Assembly: GCA_013331575.1 (NCBI GenBank)
Contig: DUGD01000018.1
Coordinates: forward strand, 14,287 to 21,825
DNA: 7,539 nt
Source of the DNA: Candidatus Woesearchaeota archaeon
GTDB lineage: Archaea; Nanobdellota; Nanobdellia; Woesearchaeales; UBA525
Reading direction: 5' to 3'
Positions 1-5,080 of this stretch are shown here, one piece after another. A program made the translations under genes and the position numbers. Below the pieces are notes generated by a model, which saw only the letters and a list, made by a program, of their open reading frames with translations, did not search any database and was not told the origin of the DNA. How positions within the stretch are numbered: the stretch's first letter is position 1; every line of letters begins with the position of its first letter.

Positions 1-46
1 GAGCGATAGCGAGATTTTCAACGTTGCAGTATCCGCTGTGGCGGCA

Positions 47-54
47 TATTTTTT
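47..54 (+). promoter_or_regulatory. TATA box of the NUDIX gene
   Basis: The T-rich run TATTTTTT is centred about 26.5 bases before the ATG at 77. That is the distance seen for five other protein genes in this window and predicts a transcript starting at or next to the ATG, i.e. a leaderless mRNA. The box is less canonical than the others here. Confidence 0.4.
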
Positions 55-76
55 GCAGTGTTATTTTTGCCAGTGC

Positions 77-448
77 ATGCCTAAGGATCATCCGCAGTGC
101 GGACTTCTCATCGAGGATGCGGCGGGAAGTGTGTTCTTGCAATTGCGTGATGATAACCCGTCGATACCGTTCCCCGACTCATGGGGGACATTCGGCGGTC
201 AGATCGAAGACGGAGAGACCCCGGAGCAGGCCATCCGTCGTGAAATATCTGAAGAACTCTTCTTCGATTGCACGGGGGCAATGTTCTATGAAAGATACTA
301 CTACGATAATTATTGGATATATATGTTCAGGATCAAAGGTGACTTTCGAGCGTCTGATTTTGTCGTGGAGAAGGTCAAAGAGGGCAGTTCTTATCGTTGG
401 ATGAGGTCCGTGTTGCGCAGTGCGCGTTCAATTACAAGAGATAGTTGA
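77..448 (+). CDS. NUDIX hydrolase
   Basis: A 123-residue protein with one NUDIX domain, a cytosolic fold that hydrolyses nucleoside diphosphates linked to another group. The NUDIX box is clear: G41, E47, then R55-E-I-S-E59-E60, matching GX5EX7REUXEE, with the acidic residues expected to bind Mg2+. The Gly that usually follows is Phe62. The preceding PFPDSWGTFGG stretch (31-41) is typical of NUDIX enzymes acting on nucleotide sugars or similar compounds, but substrate cannot be read from the sequence. The reading frame is open back to a GTG at 38, but ATG 77 is preferred because it fits the NUDIX N-terminus and lies about 27 bases after a TATA-like box. The gene ends 2 bases before the stop codon of a convergent minus-strand ORF. 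Confidence 0.85.
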   Translation: MPKDHPQCGLLIEDAAGSVFLQLRDDNPSIPFPDSWGTFGGQIEDGETPEQAIRREISEELFFDCTGAMFYERYYYDNYWIYMFRIKGDFRASDFVVEKVKEGSSYRWMRSVLRSARSITRDS

Positions 449-450
449 GA

Positions 451-543
451 TTACTTTGCACGATTCCATTCCACATCCGCATCCAAAAACTTGTTCGCGA
501 GTGACTGATATTCTCCCGTGGGCGCGTCGACCTGACAGGTCAT
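451..543 (-). CDS. 30-residue ORF of unknown function, possibly part of a broken gene
   Basis: A 30-codon ORF (MTCQVDAPTGEYQSL...WNRAK), too short for family recognition. A good TATA box (567-573) is centred 27 bases before its ATG, the same geometry as the larger genes, which supports a leaderless transcript. The same frame is open further upstream to a GTG at 594 (47 residues) and reads like protein there too (HTQFYITGANDIQG). Upstream again come two in-frame TAA codons and then the proline-rich ORF. It may therefore be an independent small gene or the C-terminal remnant of a longer gene. Its stop lies only 2 bases from the NUDIX stop on the other strand, so the two genes converge tightly. 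Confidence 0.4.
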   Translation of the reverse strand: MTCQVDAPTGEYQSLANKFLDADVEWNRAK

Positions 544-566
544 GCCCTGGATATCGTTAGCACCCG

Positions 567-573
567 TTATATA
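567..573 (-). promoter_or_regulatory. TATA box upstream of the 30-residue ORF
   Basis: On the minus strand this reads TATATAA, centred 27 bases before the ATG at 543. It lies within the coding frame of the possible longer version of the ORF, so it could be a chance match inside coding sequence. Confidence 0.45.
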
Positions 574-627
574 GAATTGTGTATGCAGTACCACATGTTT
601 ATGTGTCCCTTAGAGGGAAAAATAGAA

Positions 628-726
628 TTACTCCTGTGTTGGAGGAACCGGTTCCGGCTTTGGCTCGGGGACTGGCTGCGGTGCTGGCTTTGGCTCTTGC
701 GGTGGAGTTGTTGTGTCATCTGTCAT
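628..726 (-). CDS. Proline-rich 32-residue ORF with strong ribosome site
   Basis: A 32-codon ORF beginning MTDDTTTPPQEPKPAP and continuing as a Pro-Glu-Lys-Pro tract to the TAA at 628-630. About 13 of 32 residues are proline, so it is expected to be disordered and linker-like; there is no signal peptide or membrane segment. It is supported by an excellent Shine-Dalgarno (GGAGGTGA, 4 bases before the ATG) and a TATA box about 82 bases upstream. After the stop the same frame continues through FYFSL, a second TAA, and then a protein-like stretch ending at 451. So this may be the N-terminal linker of a gene interrupted by two stop codons, or the first of two small cistrons. Function unknown. Confidence 0.55.
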   Translation of the reverse strand: MTDDTTTPPQEPKPAPQPVPEPKPEPVPPTQE

Positions 727-730
727 ATTG

Positions 731-738
731 TCACCTCC
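731..738 (-). promoter_or_regulatory. Shine-Dalgarno of the proline-rich ORF
   Basis: GGAGGTGA on the minus strand, 4 bases before the ATG at 726, a near-full match to the usual archaeal anti-Shine-Dalgarno. It decides the start. Its first two bases are also the end of a 5-bp hairpin (CCGGC/GCCGG, 737-753, loop of 7), so folding could partly hide the site. Confidence 0.7.
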
Positions 739-804
739 GGCTTTGTTGGCCGGCACCCTGATATGAGGGTTATGTTTTTGCTGTGAAATTCTGTTCAGAG
801 AACC

Positions 805-812
805 TTATAAAA
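805..812 (-). promoter_or_regulatory. TATA box of the proline-rich ORF
   Basis: TTTTATAA on the minus strand, just downstream of the stop of the winged-helix gene. It predicts a start near 781 and a leader of about 55 bases, unlike the leaderless genes nearby. The leader contains two short hairpins (CCCT/AGGG and CCGGC/GCCGG). Confidence 0.55.
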
Positions 813-830
813 CAATTATGGAACTCTGTT

Positions 831-1091
831 TCATAGTCTGAATCCTGCTGAGAACTTCAAAAAGCGATGATATTCGCGAACATATTGAGTTCCCTCGTCG
901 GTGAGTTCGTACGTGGTGCTTTTTGCCGATAGTATTTTATTTACCAATCCTGCCGCTTCAAGTTCGGCGATATACTTCTTGAAGAGTGGGTGCGGTAAGT
1001 TTGCTTTTGATAGTAACGGTGTTGGTTTCATGCTGCCTTTTTCCAATGCGGTCAGGATGGAGCATATGATATCAATCCTTGTTCGCCTCAT
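831..1091 (-). CDS. Winged helix-turn-helix DNA-binding protein
   Basis: An 86-residue single-domain protein. The pattern R-x-DIICSILTALEKG, then L-F-KKYIAELEAAGL, then YELTDEG-x-QYVREY is the short archaeal winged helix resembling the HTH_45 type: helix 1 at about 4-19, the helix-turn-helix at about 25-48, and a wing with the Tyr-x-Leu-Thr-x-x-Gly motif at 61-67. No ligand-binding domain is present. It probably binds DNA as a dimer and regulates a few genes. Its ATG overlaps the TGA of the upstream membrane-protein gene (ATGA), so the two are probably translationally coupled and co-transcribed. A sensor-plus-regulator partnership is inference from this coupling. Confidence 0.75.
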   Translation of the reverse strand: MRRTRIDIICSILTALEKGSMKPTPLLSKANLPHPLFKKYIAELEAAGLVNKILSAKSTTYELTDEGTQYVREYHRFLKFSAGFRL

Positions 1092-1711
1092 CTCGAGATC
1101 ACCCAGGTGCTATGAGTGATGAGTCCCACGCCGGCCAGCTTGAAGATGTAGTATCCGATATACAGTCCTTCGTGGATGAAGAGGATGCCGCTGAAGAGTT
1201 TCGAGATAAAGAGCAATGAGAACCCGGTGAGTATGAGCAAGCTACTTTGATCCGGCTCTGTGCGATGATGATGGTAGAGCTTTAGTGCGATGAAGAAGAA
1301 GAGGATGCTGGATGCTGTGAAGAATGCGACTTCCGTGAATCCTCCAAGCGTAAACCCTGCGATGAGGAGCGTCACGAAGAGGAGCTGAAGTCTGCGTTCG
1401 TTGATATTGTAGTAGAGGATTGTCAGGATGGTCAACCCTACCAATATGGGTATGAACCACAAACTTCTCAGCACATTCGCTAAAGCCAACTGCTCGATAC
1501 CTGTGGTGTGGATATTGGGGTATGTGAACACATTGATGATGGCGACGAAGAAGTACCCGATACTGATGCAGAGGAATCCGGTACTGAACTGTAAATAGCG
1601 TGGCTTGCGAAAGAGCATATAGAGATGGAACGCCATCCAGGTGATGGCCGTTGTAAGAAGAAATATTGCGATGTCTAGCAGGATACTCAATTGTGACATG
1701 AGAACGCTCAT
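1088..1711 (-). CDS. Seven-transmembrane protein, putative sensor
   Basis: An integral membrane protein of 207 residues (210 from ATG 1720). Counting from ATG 1720, seven hydrophobic helices lie at about 11-37, 46-67, 80-104, 111-128, 129-149, 159-182 and 186-207. Basic loops (FRKPRY at 37-42, HHHRTEPD at 150-157) suggest cytoplasmic faces. There is no kinase, transporter or enzyme motif. The layout resembles 7TM sensory input domains such as that of archaeal 7TM histidine kinases, but without the kinase part. The Met4 start at 1711 is preferred because a TATA box (1735-1742) is centred 27.5 bases before it, against 18.5 for ATG 1720. It overlaps the winged-helix gene by 4 bases, suggesting one functional unit. 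Confidence 0.7.
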   Translation of the reverse strand: MSVLMSQLSILLDIAIFLLTTAITWMAFHLYMLFRKPRYLQFSTGFLCISIGYFFVAIINVFTYPNIHTTGIEQLALANVLRSLWFIPILVGLTILTILYYNINERRLQLLFVTLLIAGFTLGGFTEVAFFTASSILFFFIALKLYHHHRTEPDQSSLLILTGFSLLFISKLFSGILFIHEGLYIGYYIFKLAGVGLITHSTWVISR

Positions 1712-1734
1712 GCTGTTCATCTAGACGAGGACTC

Positions 1735-1742
1735 TTTAAATT
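1735..1742 (-). promoter_or_regulatory. TATA box of the membrane protein/regulator operon
   Basis: AATTTAAA on the minus strand, centred 27.5 bases before ATG 1711, predicting a leaderless transcript that covers both the membrane protein and the winged-helix gene. Confidence 0.6.
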
Positions 1743-1931
1743 CTTCGCTCGGTCATTGAGCTTCGCAAATAAACTGTTATCGTCATGTGGTCGAAATAGT
1801 CGTCTGTGCTTCAAGCTTCGATGGACAGCCACAGTATGGTTCCTTGTGGGTAGATGTTCCTCCAGAGTACTGGCCGGGAGGTCAGTTTCCTGTGTATCGC
1901 AACTCTCCAGCACGACATCTACGAAGAAACA
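1743..1931. other. Spacer without a supported gene
   Basis: Between the membrane-protein promoter and the 3' end of tRNA-Glu. Several frames are open across it, but none has a TATA box or ribosome site, and none resembles a known protein. I see no clear hairpin or repeat. Confidence 0.5.
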
Positions 1932-2042
1932 TGCTCCCGCCGGGATTTGAACCCGGGTCCCAGCCTATCTTCGTCCATGGAAGATGTATTCTGCCCTGAA
2001 CGTGAAAGGGCTGAATGATTGACCGGGCTACACCACAGGAGC
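1932..2042 (-). tRNA. tRNA-Glu (TTC) with intron at 37/38
   Basis: Acceptor stem GCTCCTG/CGGGAGC with discriminator A, the D-region typical of tRNA-Glu (TGGTGTAGCCCGGTCAATCAT), T-arm CCGGG-TTCAAAT-CCCGG, and no encoded CCA. The anticodon stem CAGCC/GGCTG closes only after removal of a 36-base insert (1967-2002) following the base 3' to anticodon TTC. The spliced RNA is 75 bases. The insert pairs with the anticodon region (TTTC/GAAG) and with itself (GTTCA/TGGAC), forming a bulge-helix-bulge-like structure; the 5' bulge is 2-3 bases, so it may be a relaxed form. The gene has its own TATA box. Confidence 0.93.
1967..2002 (-). other. tRNA-Glu intron
   Basis: A 36-base intron at the canonical 37/38 position. 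The 4-bp central helix joins anticodon bases TTTC to intron bases GAAG. The 3' bulge is ATA with cleavage after AT. Boundaries come from restoring a 7-base anticodon loop. Confidence 0.8.
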
Positions 2043-2069
2043 GGTGTACTGGTCGAAATCTGCGCGCCG

Positions 2070-2077
2070 TTTTTAAA
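2070..2077 (-). promoter_or_regulatory. TATA box of tRNA-Glu
   Basis: TTTAAAAA on the minus strand, centred about 31 bases before the tRNA 5' end, predicting a start about 4 bases upstream of it. The box contains the TAA stop codon (2075-2073) of the upstream glycosyltransferase-like gene. Confidence 0.6.
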
Positions 2078-3419
2078 GATTCCGACGCGGTGAGCGGTTT
2101 CGTCGGAGGTATTCCTTGATGTATTCGGTGCCTGAATTCGGCGCGTCGATATACCCTCGCAACGCGGCCTCGGCCAGTCTTCCGTCATCCATGCTATAGA
2201 ACAGCCAATCCTTGACTGTGGATGGATCCTCCTGCGGGAATCCTGCTCCTAATTGCTCCAACCATTGCTTGTTGAACGTTTCATGGACGCCGATCGGCGG
2301 CGCGATGATGATGGGTAAGCCAAGGCCTGTGTAGAAGCTGAGCTCGCTCGGTTTGGTCCATAGGATATCTGTTGTACGGAGCGCTTTGTTGAGCGTCTCG
2401 AAATAAATGTTCATCTCATGAGCGAACACGATGATGATGCTGTTGTCGAGGTGTGCTGAAAGCCCCAATCGCGCTATCTCGCGTTCGAAATACTGCCGTA
2501 CATCGATACGCGTGCCCGCGCTGAGGATGATACGCACATCTCTTGCGATAATCCGTTCTTTCAACGATGAGATGATAGAGATCCCTATCTCCGCTTGAGC
2601 GCCGGATCCCCCCACCAGATACGCGATGGTCAACGGGTGCGTCTTGTACGGTTGTAATGACGACGGGGTAAGCCGTTTCTTCCGCAGCCGTGCGGGGATG
2701 TTCAATCGTTTACGGAGTAGCGGTTCGTATTTATTGAAGAAGACTCCTTTCGGGTCGAGATTGATGAGCCGTGCGAGAAGATCGCTTTTGAGAATGGTCT
2801 TGTTCGGACCGACATTCTCTTCAGGCAGCGGAAACCCTGTTTCGACTATCCGTTCTGTGGGAACGCCGTACTCCTTGAGACGCATCGTCGTATGCCGTGT
2901 AGGGCTGAAGTATGTGATGATGCATGTTTTCGGATCGACTGGTACCCAGACGCGGTTGATATCAGTATCCGTCACAATGCAATAGCAAGGAACTCCTGCG
3001 TATTGGCACGCCAACGCAGGCAGGAAAATGGTGGTGATGATGGGGATATCTCGTTGTTGCATGTACTTCGTGAGATTGCTGCCAAATCCCTTCTTGATTA
3101 TCTTTTGGAAATAGAGCGCTGTATAGTTCGGTTTGCTCAGGTTCCGGATGGGAAACAACGGCCGTATATCTTGCATCTTCTCGACTATACCGAACGCGAT
3201 CTTGCCGATGAGCGGCACATCCTTGAGCCTGGAGGAGAGCTCGTAGTACTTTCTGATGCGTTCCCAGGCGTTGCGCTCGTGCGCAGAAATAATCGTATCG
3301 TTGTTCGCAGTGATGATATGCTCGCATGCGATGGAGGCGAATGGGTAGGCCGCCCGTTGATGCCCATACCCCATATCGATCGCGACGATCCACGCTCGCA
3401 AGTTGTCAGATGTGCGCAT
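2073..3419 (-). CDS. GT-B-like glycosyltransferase-type protein
   Basis: A 448-residue protein without signal peptide or membrane helix. The N-terminal half has a Rossmann-like start (AWIVAIDMGYGHQRAA, 9-24) like the glycine/histidine loop of GT28-type enzymes such as MurG and galactolipid synthases, and a VTDTDINRVWV segment at 149-159. The C-terminal half has LVGGSGAQ (268-275), resembling the start of a donor-binding domain, followed by KPSELSFYTGLGLPIIIAPP (356-375) and a His-Glu-Asn-Trp stretch (379-387), similar to the nucleotide-sugar site region of GT-B enzymes. Activity is inferred from fold resemblance; donor and acceptor are unknown, and the family may be non-catalytic. Start: ATG 3419, 27.5 bases after a strong TATA box. 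Its stop codon lies inside the tRNA-Glu promoter. Confidence 0.7.
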   Translation of the reverse strand: MRTSDNLRAWIVAIDMGYGHQRAAYPFASIACEHIITANNDTIISAHERNAWERIRKYYELSSRLKDVPLIGKIAFGIVEKMQDIRPLFPIRNLSKPNYTALYFQKIIKKGFGSNLTKYMQQRDIPIITTIFLPALACQYAGVPCYCIVTDTDINRVWVPVDPKTCIITYFSPTRHTTMRLKEYGVPTERIVETGFPLPEENVGPNKTILKSDLLARLINLDPKGVFFNKYEPLLRKRLNIPARLRKKRLTPSSLQPYKTHPLTIAYLVGGSGAQAEIGISIISSLKERIIARDVRIILSAGTRIDVRQYFEREIARLGLSAHLDNSIIIVFAHEMNIYFETLNKALRTTDILWTKPSELSFYTGLGLPIIIAPPIGVHETFNKQWLEQLGAGFPQEDPSTVKDWLFYSMDDGRLAEAALRGYIDAPNSGTEYIKEYLRRNRSPRRNL

Positions 3420-3442
3420 ATCTCTATTCAGGAGATTCGGCG

Positions 3443-3450
3443 TTTATATA
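3443..3450. promoter_or_regulatory. TATA box, possibly bidirectional
   Basis: On the minus strand this reads TATATAAA, centred 27.5 bases before ATG 3419: the leaderless promoter of the glycosyltransferase-like gene. On the plus strand TTTATATATG is also a good TATA box and would start transcription near 3474, just before the structured region 3486-3695. Confidence 0.65.
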
Positions 3451-3473
3451 TGCTCCGTCTTGATTGGTGTTTG

Positions 3474-3690
3474 GATAATGATGTTATGGCGTCATCGCCA
3501 TCGCCTACTTCGCAAGGAAGTAACTCCTTGTGTGCTGTGCAATTGATCGCTCTTAGGCAATGAGGACGATTGTTGTGGCCTGGCGCGTATCTAGACTGCC
3601 GTCATGTGGCCGCAGCCGACGGCAGTCGCATATGGACTGCTGTCATACGAACGCCGCCACAACAGGCAAGAAGTAGTAATTTTTCCAAGT
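3474..3690 (+). ncRNA. Candidate structured non-coding RNA
   Basis: No ORF here has a credible start, but the region is dense in pairing: hairpin ATGGCG/CGCCAT (3486-3501), hairpin CAAGGA/TCCTTG (3513-3530), then a long multi-part fold. Its outer stem TGTTGTGGC (3571-3579) pairs with GCCACAACA (3656-3664); GGCGCGTAT (3582-3590) pairs with ATACG-AA-CGCC (3645-3655); and GACTGCCGTC (3594-3603) pairs with GACGGCAGTC (3618-3627). A run of five T at 3680-3684 could end transcription. The ends are estimates from the possible TATA box and the T run. I checked it by eye against RNase P and SRP RNA core motifs and found no match; strand is inferred. Confidence 0.5.
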
Positions 3691-3708
3691 GCCTGCCTTG
3701 ACGAAACC

Positions 3709-3716
3709 TTTATAAT
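3709..3716 (+). promoter_or_regulatory. TATA box of the tRNA-Gly/tRNA-Ile unit
   Basis: TTTATAAT, centred about 30 bases before the first base of tRNA-Gly, placing the start 2-4 bases before the tRNA. No further TATA box lies between the two tRNAs, so they are probably co-transcribed. Confidence 0.7.
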
Positions 3717-3742
3717 GGACCTTGGAAGTCCTGTCCTGCACT

Positions 3743-3859
3743 GCGCCAGTAGTTAAATGGTATAATACGGCCTTGCCATCCGCTCAGGACGGGGTCCTTC
3801 GGGACTTTGCACGAGCGTGCAAAGAGGCTGTGTCCCGAGTTCGATTCTCGGCTGGCGCA
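3743..3859 (+). tRNA. tRNA-Gly (GCC) with intron at 37/38
   Basis: Acceptor stem GCGCCAG/CTGGCGC pairs fully, discriminator A, CCA not encoded. D-arm GTTA/TAAT with loop AATGGTA, T-arm CCGAG-TTCGATT-CTCGG. The anticodon stem CGGCC/GGCTG closes after removing 46 bases (3779-3824) that follow A37 of anticodon GCC, leaving a 71-base tRNA. The junction is a canonical bulge-helix-bulge: helix TTGC/GCAA with 3-base bulges CA|T and AG|A. Confidence 0.95.
3779..3824 (+). other. tRNA-Gly intron with UUCG hairpin
   Basis: A 46-base intron. Its base is closed by CGCTC/GAGCG next to the bulge-helix-bulge, and inside is GTCC-TTCG-GGAC, a C(UUCG)G tetraloop hairpin that is exceptionally stable as RNA. Confidence 0.85.
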
Positions 3860-3860
3860 T

Positions 3861-3876
3861 GGAGAGACATCTCTTC
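3861..3876 (+). other. Hairpin between the two tRNAs
   Basis: GGAGAG/CTCTTC (one G-U pair) with a 4-base loop occupies most of the 35-base spacer between tRNA-Gly and tRNA-Ile. It may help separate the two tRNA domains of the precursor for end processing; it lacks a T run and is not an obvious terminator. Confidence 0.4.
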
Positions 3877-3894
3877 ATCCAGGAATCCATCTAC

Positions 3895-4012
3895 GAGCCC
3901 GTAGCTTAGCCTGGACCTATGACTCGCCGCAAACTGGTGCGGTCGTCAGAAGGGGCAATGGAGTGCTCGACTGATAATCGAGTGGTCGCGTGTTCAAATC
4001 ACGCCGGGCTCA
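3895..4012 (+). tRNA. tRNA-Ile (GAT) with intron in the D-loop
   Basis: Acceptor stem GAGCCCG/CGGGCTC, anticodon arm CTCGA-CTGATAA-TCGAG without insertion (anticodon GAT), T-arm GCGTG-TTCAAAT-CACGC, discriminator A, no CCA. The D-loop carries about 44 extra bases. D-stem GCTT/GAGT (two G-U pairs) and loop start AGCCTGG are normal, so the extra part is most likely an intron at about position 19/20. The spliced tRNA is about 74 bases. The base before GAGT is G rather than the usual A21. Confidence 0.88.
3915..3958 (+). other. Probable non-canonical D-loop intron of tRNA-Ile
   Basis: A fold with helix GCCT/GGGC, 5' bulge GG|A and 3' bulge AA|T would excise 44 bases. The intron body has TGAC/GTCA and GCCGC/GCGGT stems with a 7-base loop. 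The helix above the 5' bulge is imperfect, so the exact cut sites are uncertain by a few bases. Confidence 0.6.
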
Positions 4013-4093
4013 TTCTTTGCGTGTATGATTGGGCTCTATTGTTCGCAAGAATGAGGCCGCGTACCGGGAGCGCAGCGACCACACGGTAGGGCC
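4011..4093 (+). other. Two hairpins downstream of tRNA-Ile
   Basis: Hairpin one pairs CATTCTTTGCG (4011-4021) with CGCAAGAATG (4044-4053), one bulged base. Hairpin two pairs GGCC and TACCG (4055-4066) with CGGTA and GGCC (4084-4093). They could be a trailer, a termination region or a small RNA; no long T run follows. The rest of the spacer to 4184 shows only short palindromes and no gene. Confidence 0.35.
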
Positions 4094-4184
4094 ACACGTT
4101 AGGACTGGCGATAGCACTATTCCTACTGCCACTTAAGAATTACTGTAAAGAACGCGTGCACGTTCAAATGCATGCAATTGTTGC

Positions 4185-4907
4185 TCAGCAATTATATTTT
4201 GAGTTCAAGAGCGCCAGAAGCGCATCATCCCTCTGCATTTGTTTAGTGTACTGTGAGGCCGGCAGTCTGGGGAGCATCCATTGTCGCCAAACAAGTGCGC
4301 CATATATCAGGTAGCCGTTATCGTAGATGCGATCTCCTGCGAGTCGTTGAACGGGTGTATCAAATCCTCGAGGTTCGCAAAGTTCAACCGCGATTTTGGC
4401 GGTGCCGATAGTGAGGTCTGGCAGTACATGCGCTCTATCTTGAGGGATCCTTACGTCCGTGACTAATCCCATACTCTCTCCAAGGAGATTGAAGATGGCG
4501 GTGCGTGCAGTACAGTTGCCATCCGCTTTACGTTTCATTATGATATCCGACATCTTCCATTGTTGAATCGACACATAGCGATTGTGGTCTGTCCAGAGAA
4601 AATCAAAAAGGAGTTTTGCCTCGGCATAGTGATGGGCATTCTCGTCAGACAGTTCTGGTCTCCGGTGCGGGACGCTGAGGACTTCGTCGCGGAGATTGTG
4701 ATCGATATATGCTCTTGCTTCTTGTCTCAATGTCCTGAGTGCCCCAAGATGTTCGTCCATATATTGTCTGAAGTCTCCAGCTTTAGAGGTTTGATTCTTT
4801 GCGTTGTATTCTATGAGCACTCTTGTTGCTGTGATGTCGACGCAGTGTCCTGACGCCAGTTTGACGATCTCTTGTCGTTCTTTATTCAAGGAATATGTAT
4901 TTGTCAT
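4185..4907 (-). CDS. Putative transglutaminase-like Cys/His protein
   Basis: A 240-residue soluble protein. The N-terminal half (to about 125) is helical and charged and unfamiliar. The segment GNCTARTAIFNLLGESMGL, then AHVLPDL, then GTAKIAVEL resembles the transglutaminase-like cysteine-peptidase core: Cys at the start of a helix (C132), His on the next strand (H160), and an acidic residue on the following strand (Glu in VEL, about 175, where Asp is more usual). If the resemblance holds, it would be a protease, amidase or cross-linking enzyme, but the match is by motif only and could be coincidental. Start: ATG 4907 rather than GTG 4910, because a TATA box lies 27.5 bases upstream. It stands alone between the tRNAs and the methyltransferase gene. 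Confidence 0.6.
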   Translation of the reverse strand: MTNTYSLNKERQEIVKLASGHCVDITATRVLIEYNAKNQTSKAGDFRQYMDEHLGALRTLRQEARAYIDHNLRDEVLSVPHRRPELSDENAHHYAEAKLLFDFLWTDHNRYVSIQQWKMSDIIMKRKADGNCTARTAIFNLLGESMGLVTDVRIPQDRAHVLPDLTIGTAKIAVELCEPRGFDTPVQRLAGDRIYDNGYLIYGALVWRQWMLPRLPASQYTKQMQRDDALLALLNSKYNC

Positions 4908-4930
4908 CACAAAGTGGTAACTTTAGTAGT

Positions 4931-4938
4931 ATTTAAAT
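4931..4938 (-). promoter_or_regulatory. TATA box of the Cys/His protein gene
   Basis: ATTTAAAT, centred 27.5 bases before ATG 4907, in an AT-rich stretch. It predicts a leaderless mRNA. Confidence 0.65.
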
Positions 4939-5022
4939 ATTTCTATTATTTTATACTGTCATCTTATCGTCATCTCTATTTCTTGCTATTTTTATGAGAT
5001 TGAGGAGTTTGTTCTCTCCTAA

Positions 5023-5032
5023 AGGCAAAAAA
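5023..5032 (-). terminator. Possible T-tract terminator after the methyltransferase gene
   Basis: On the minus strand a run of seven T occurs about 50 bases after the methyltransferase stop. Archaeal RNA polymerase often ends at such tracts. There is no strong hairpin before it. Confidence 0.4.
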
Positions 5033-5080
5033 AGTTGTGCTGCTTCTGCGGGTGTTTTTCCGTTAAGTGTGGGTGGTGAT

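Noticed and set aside
1242..1913. Long minus-strand ORF of 223 codons
   Set aside because: It overlaps the seven-TM gene in another frame, is rich in His, Arg and Ser as expected of a shifted frame, and has no promoter.
2892..3563. Plus-strand ORF of 223 codons opposite the glycosyltransferase-like gene
   Set aside because: It is antisense to a clear protein with a good promoter, and its translation shows no domain.
3571..3664. Miniature inverted-repeat transposon with 9-bp terminal repeats
   Set aside because: No target-site duplication is visible next to the repeats, and the inner stems are better explained by RNA structure; not fully excluded.
3474..3690. RNase P RNA or SRP RNA
   Set aside because: The conserved core motifs of both RNAs are not found, and the region is short for either.
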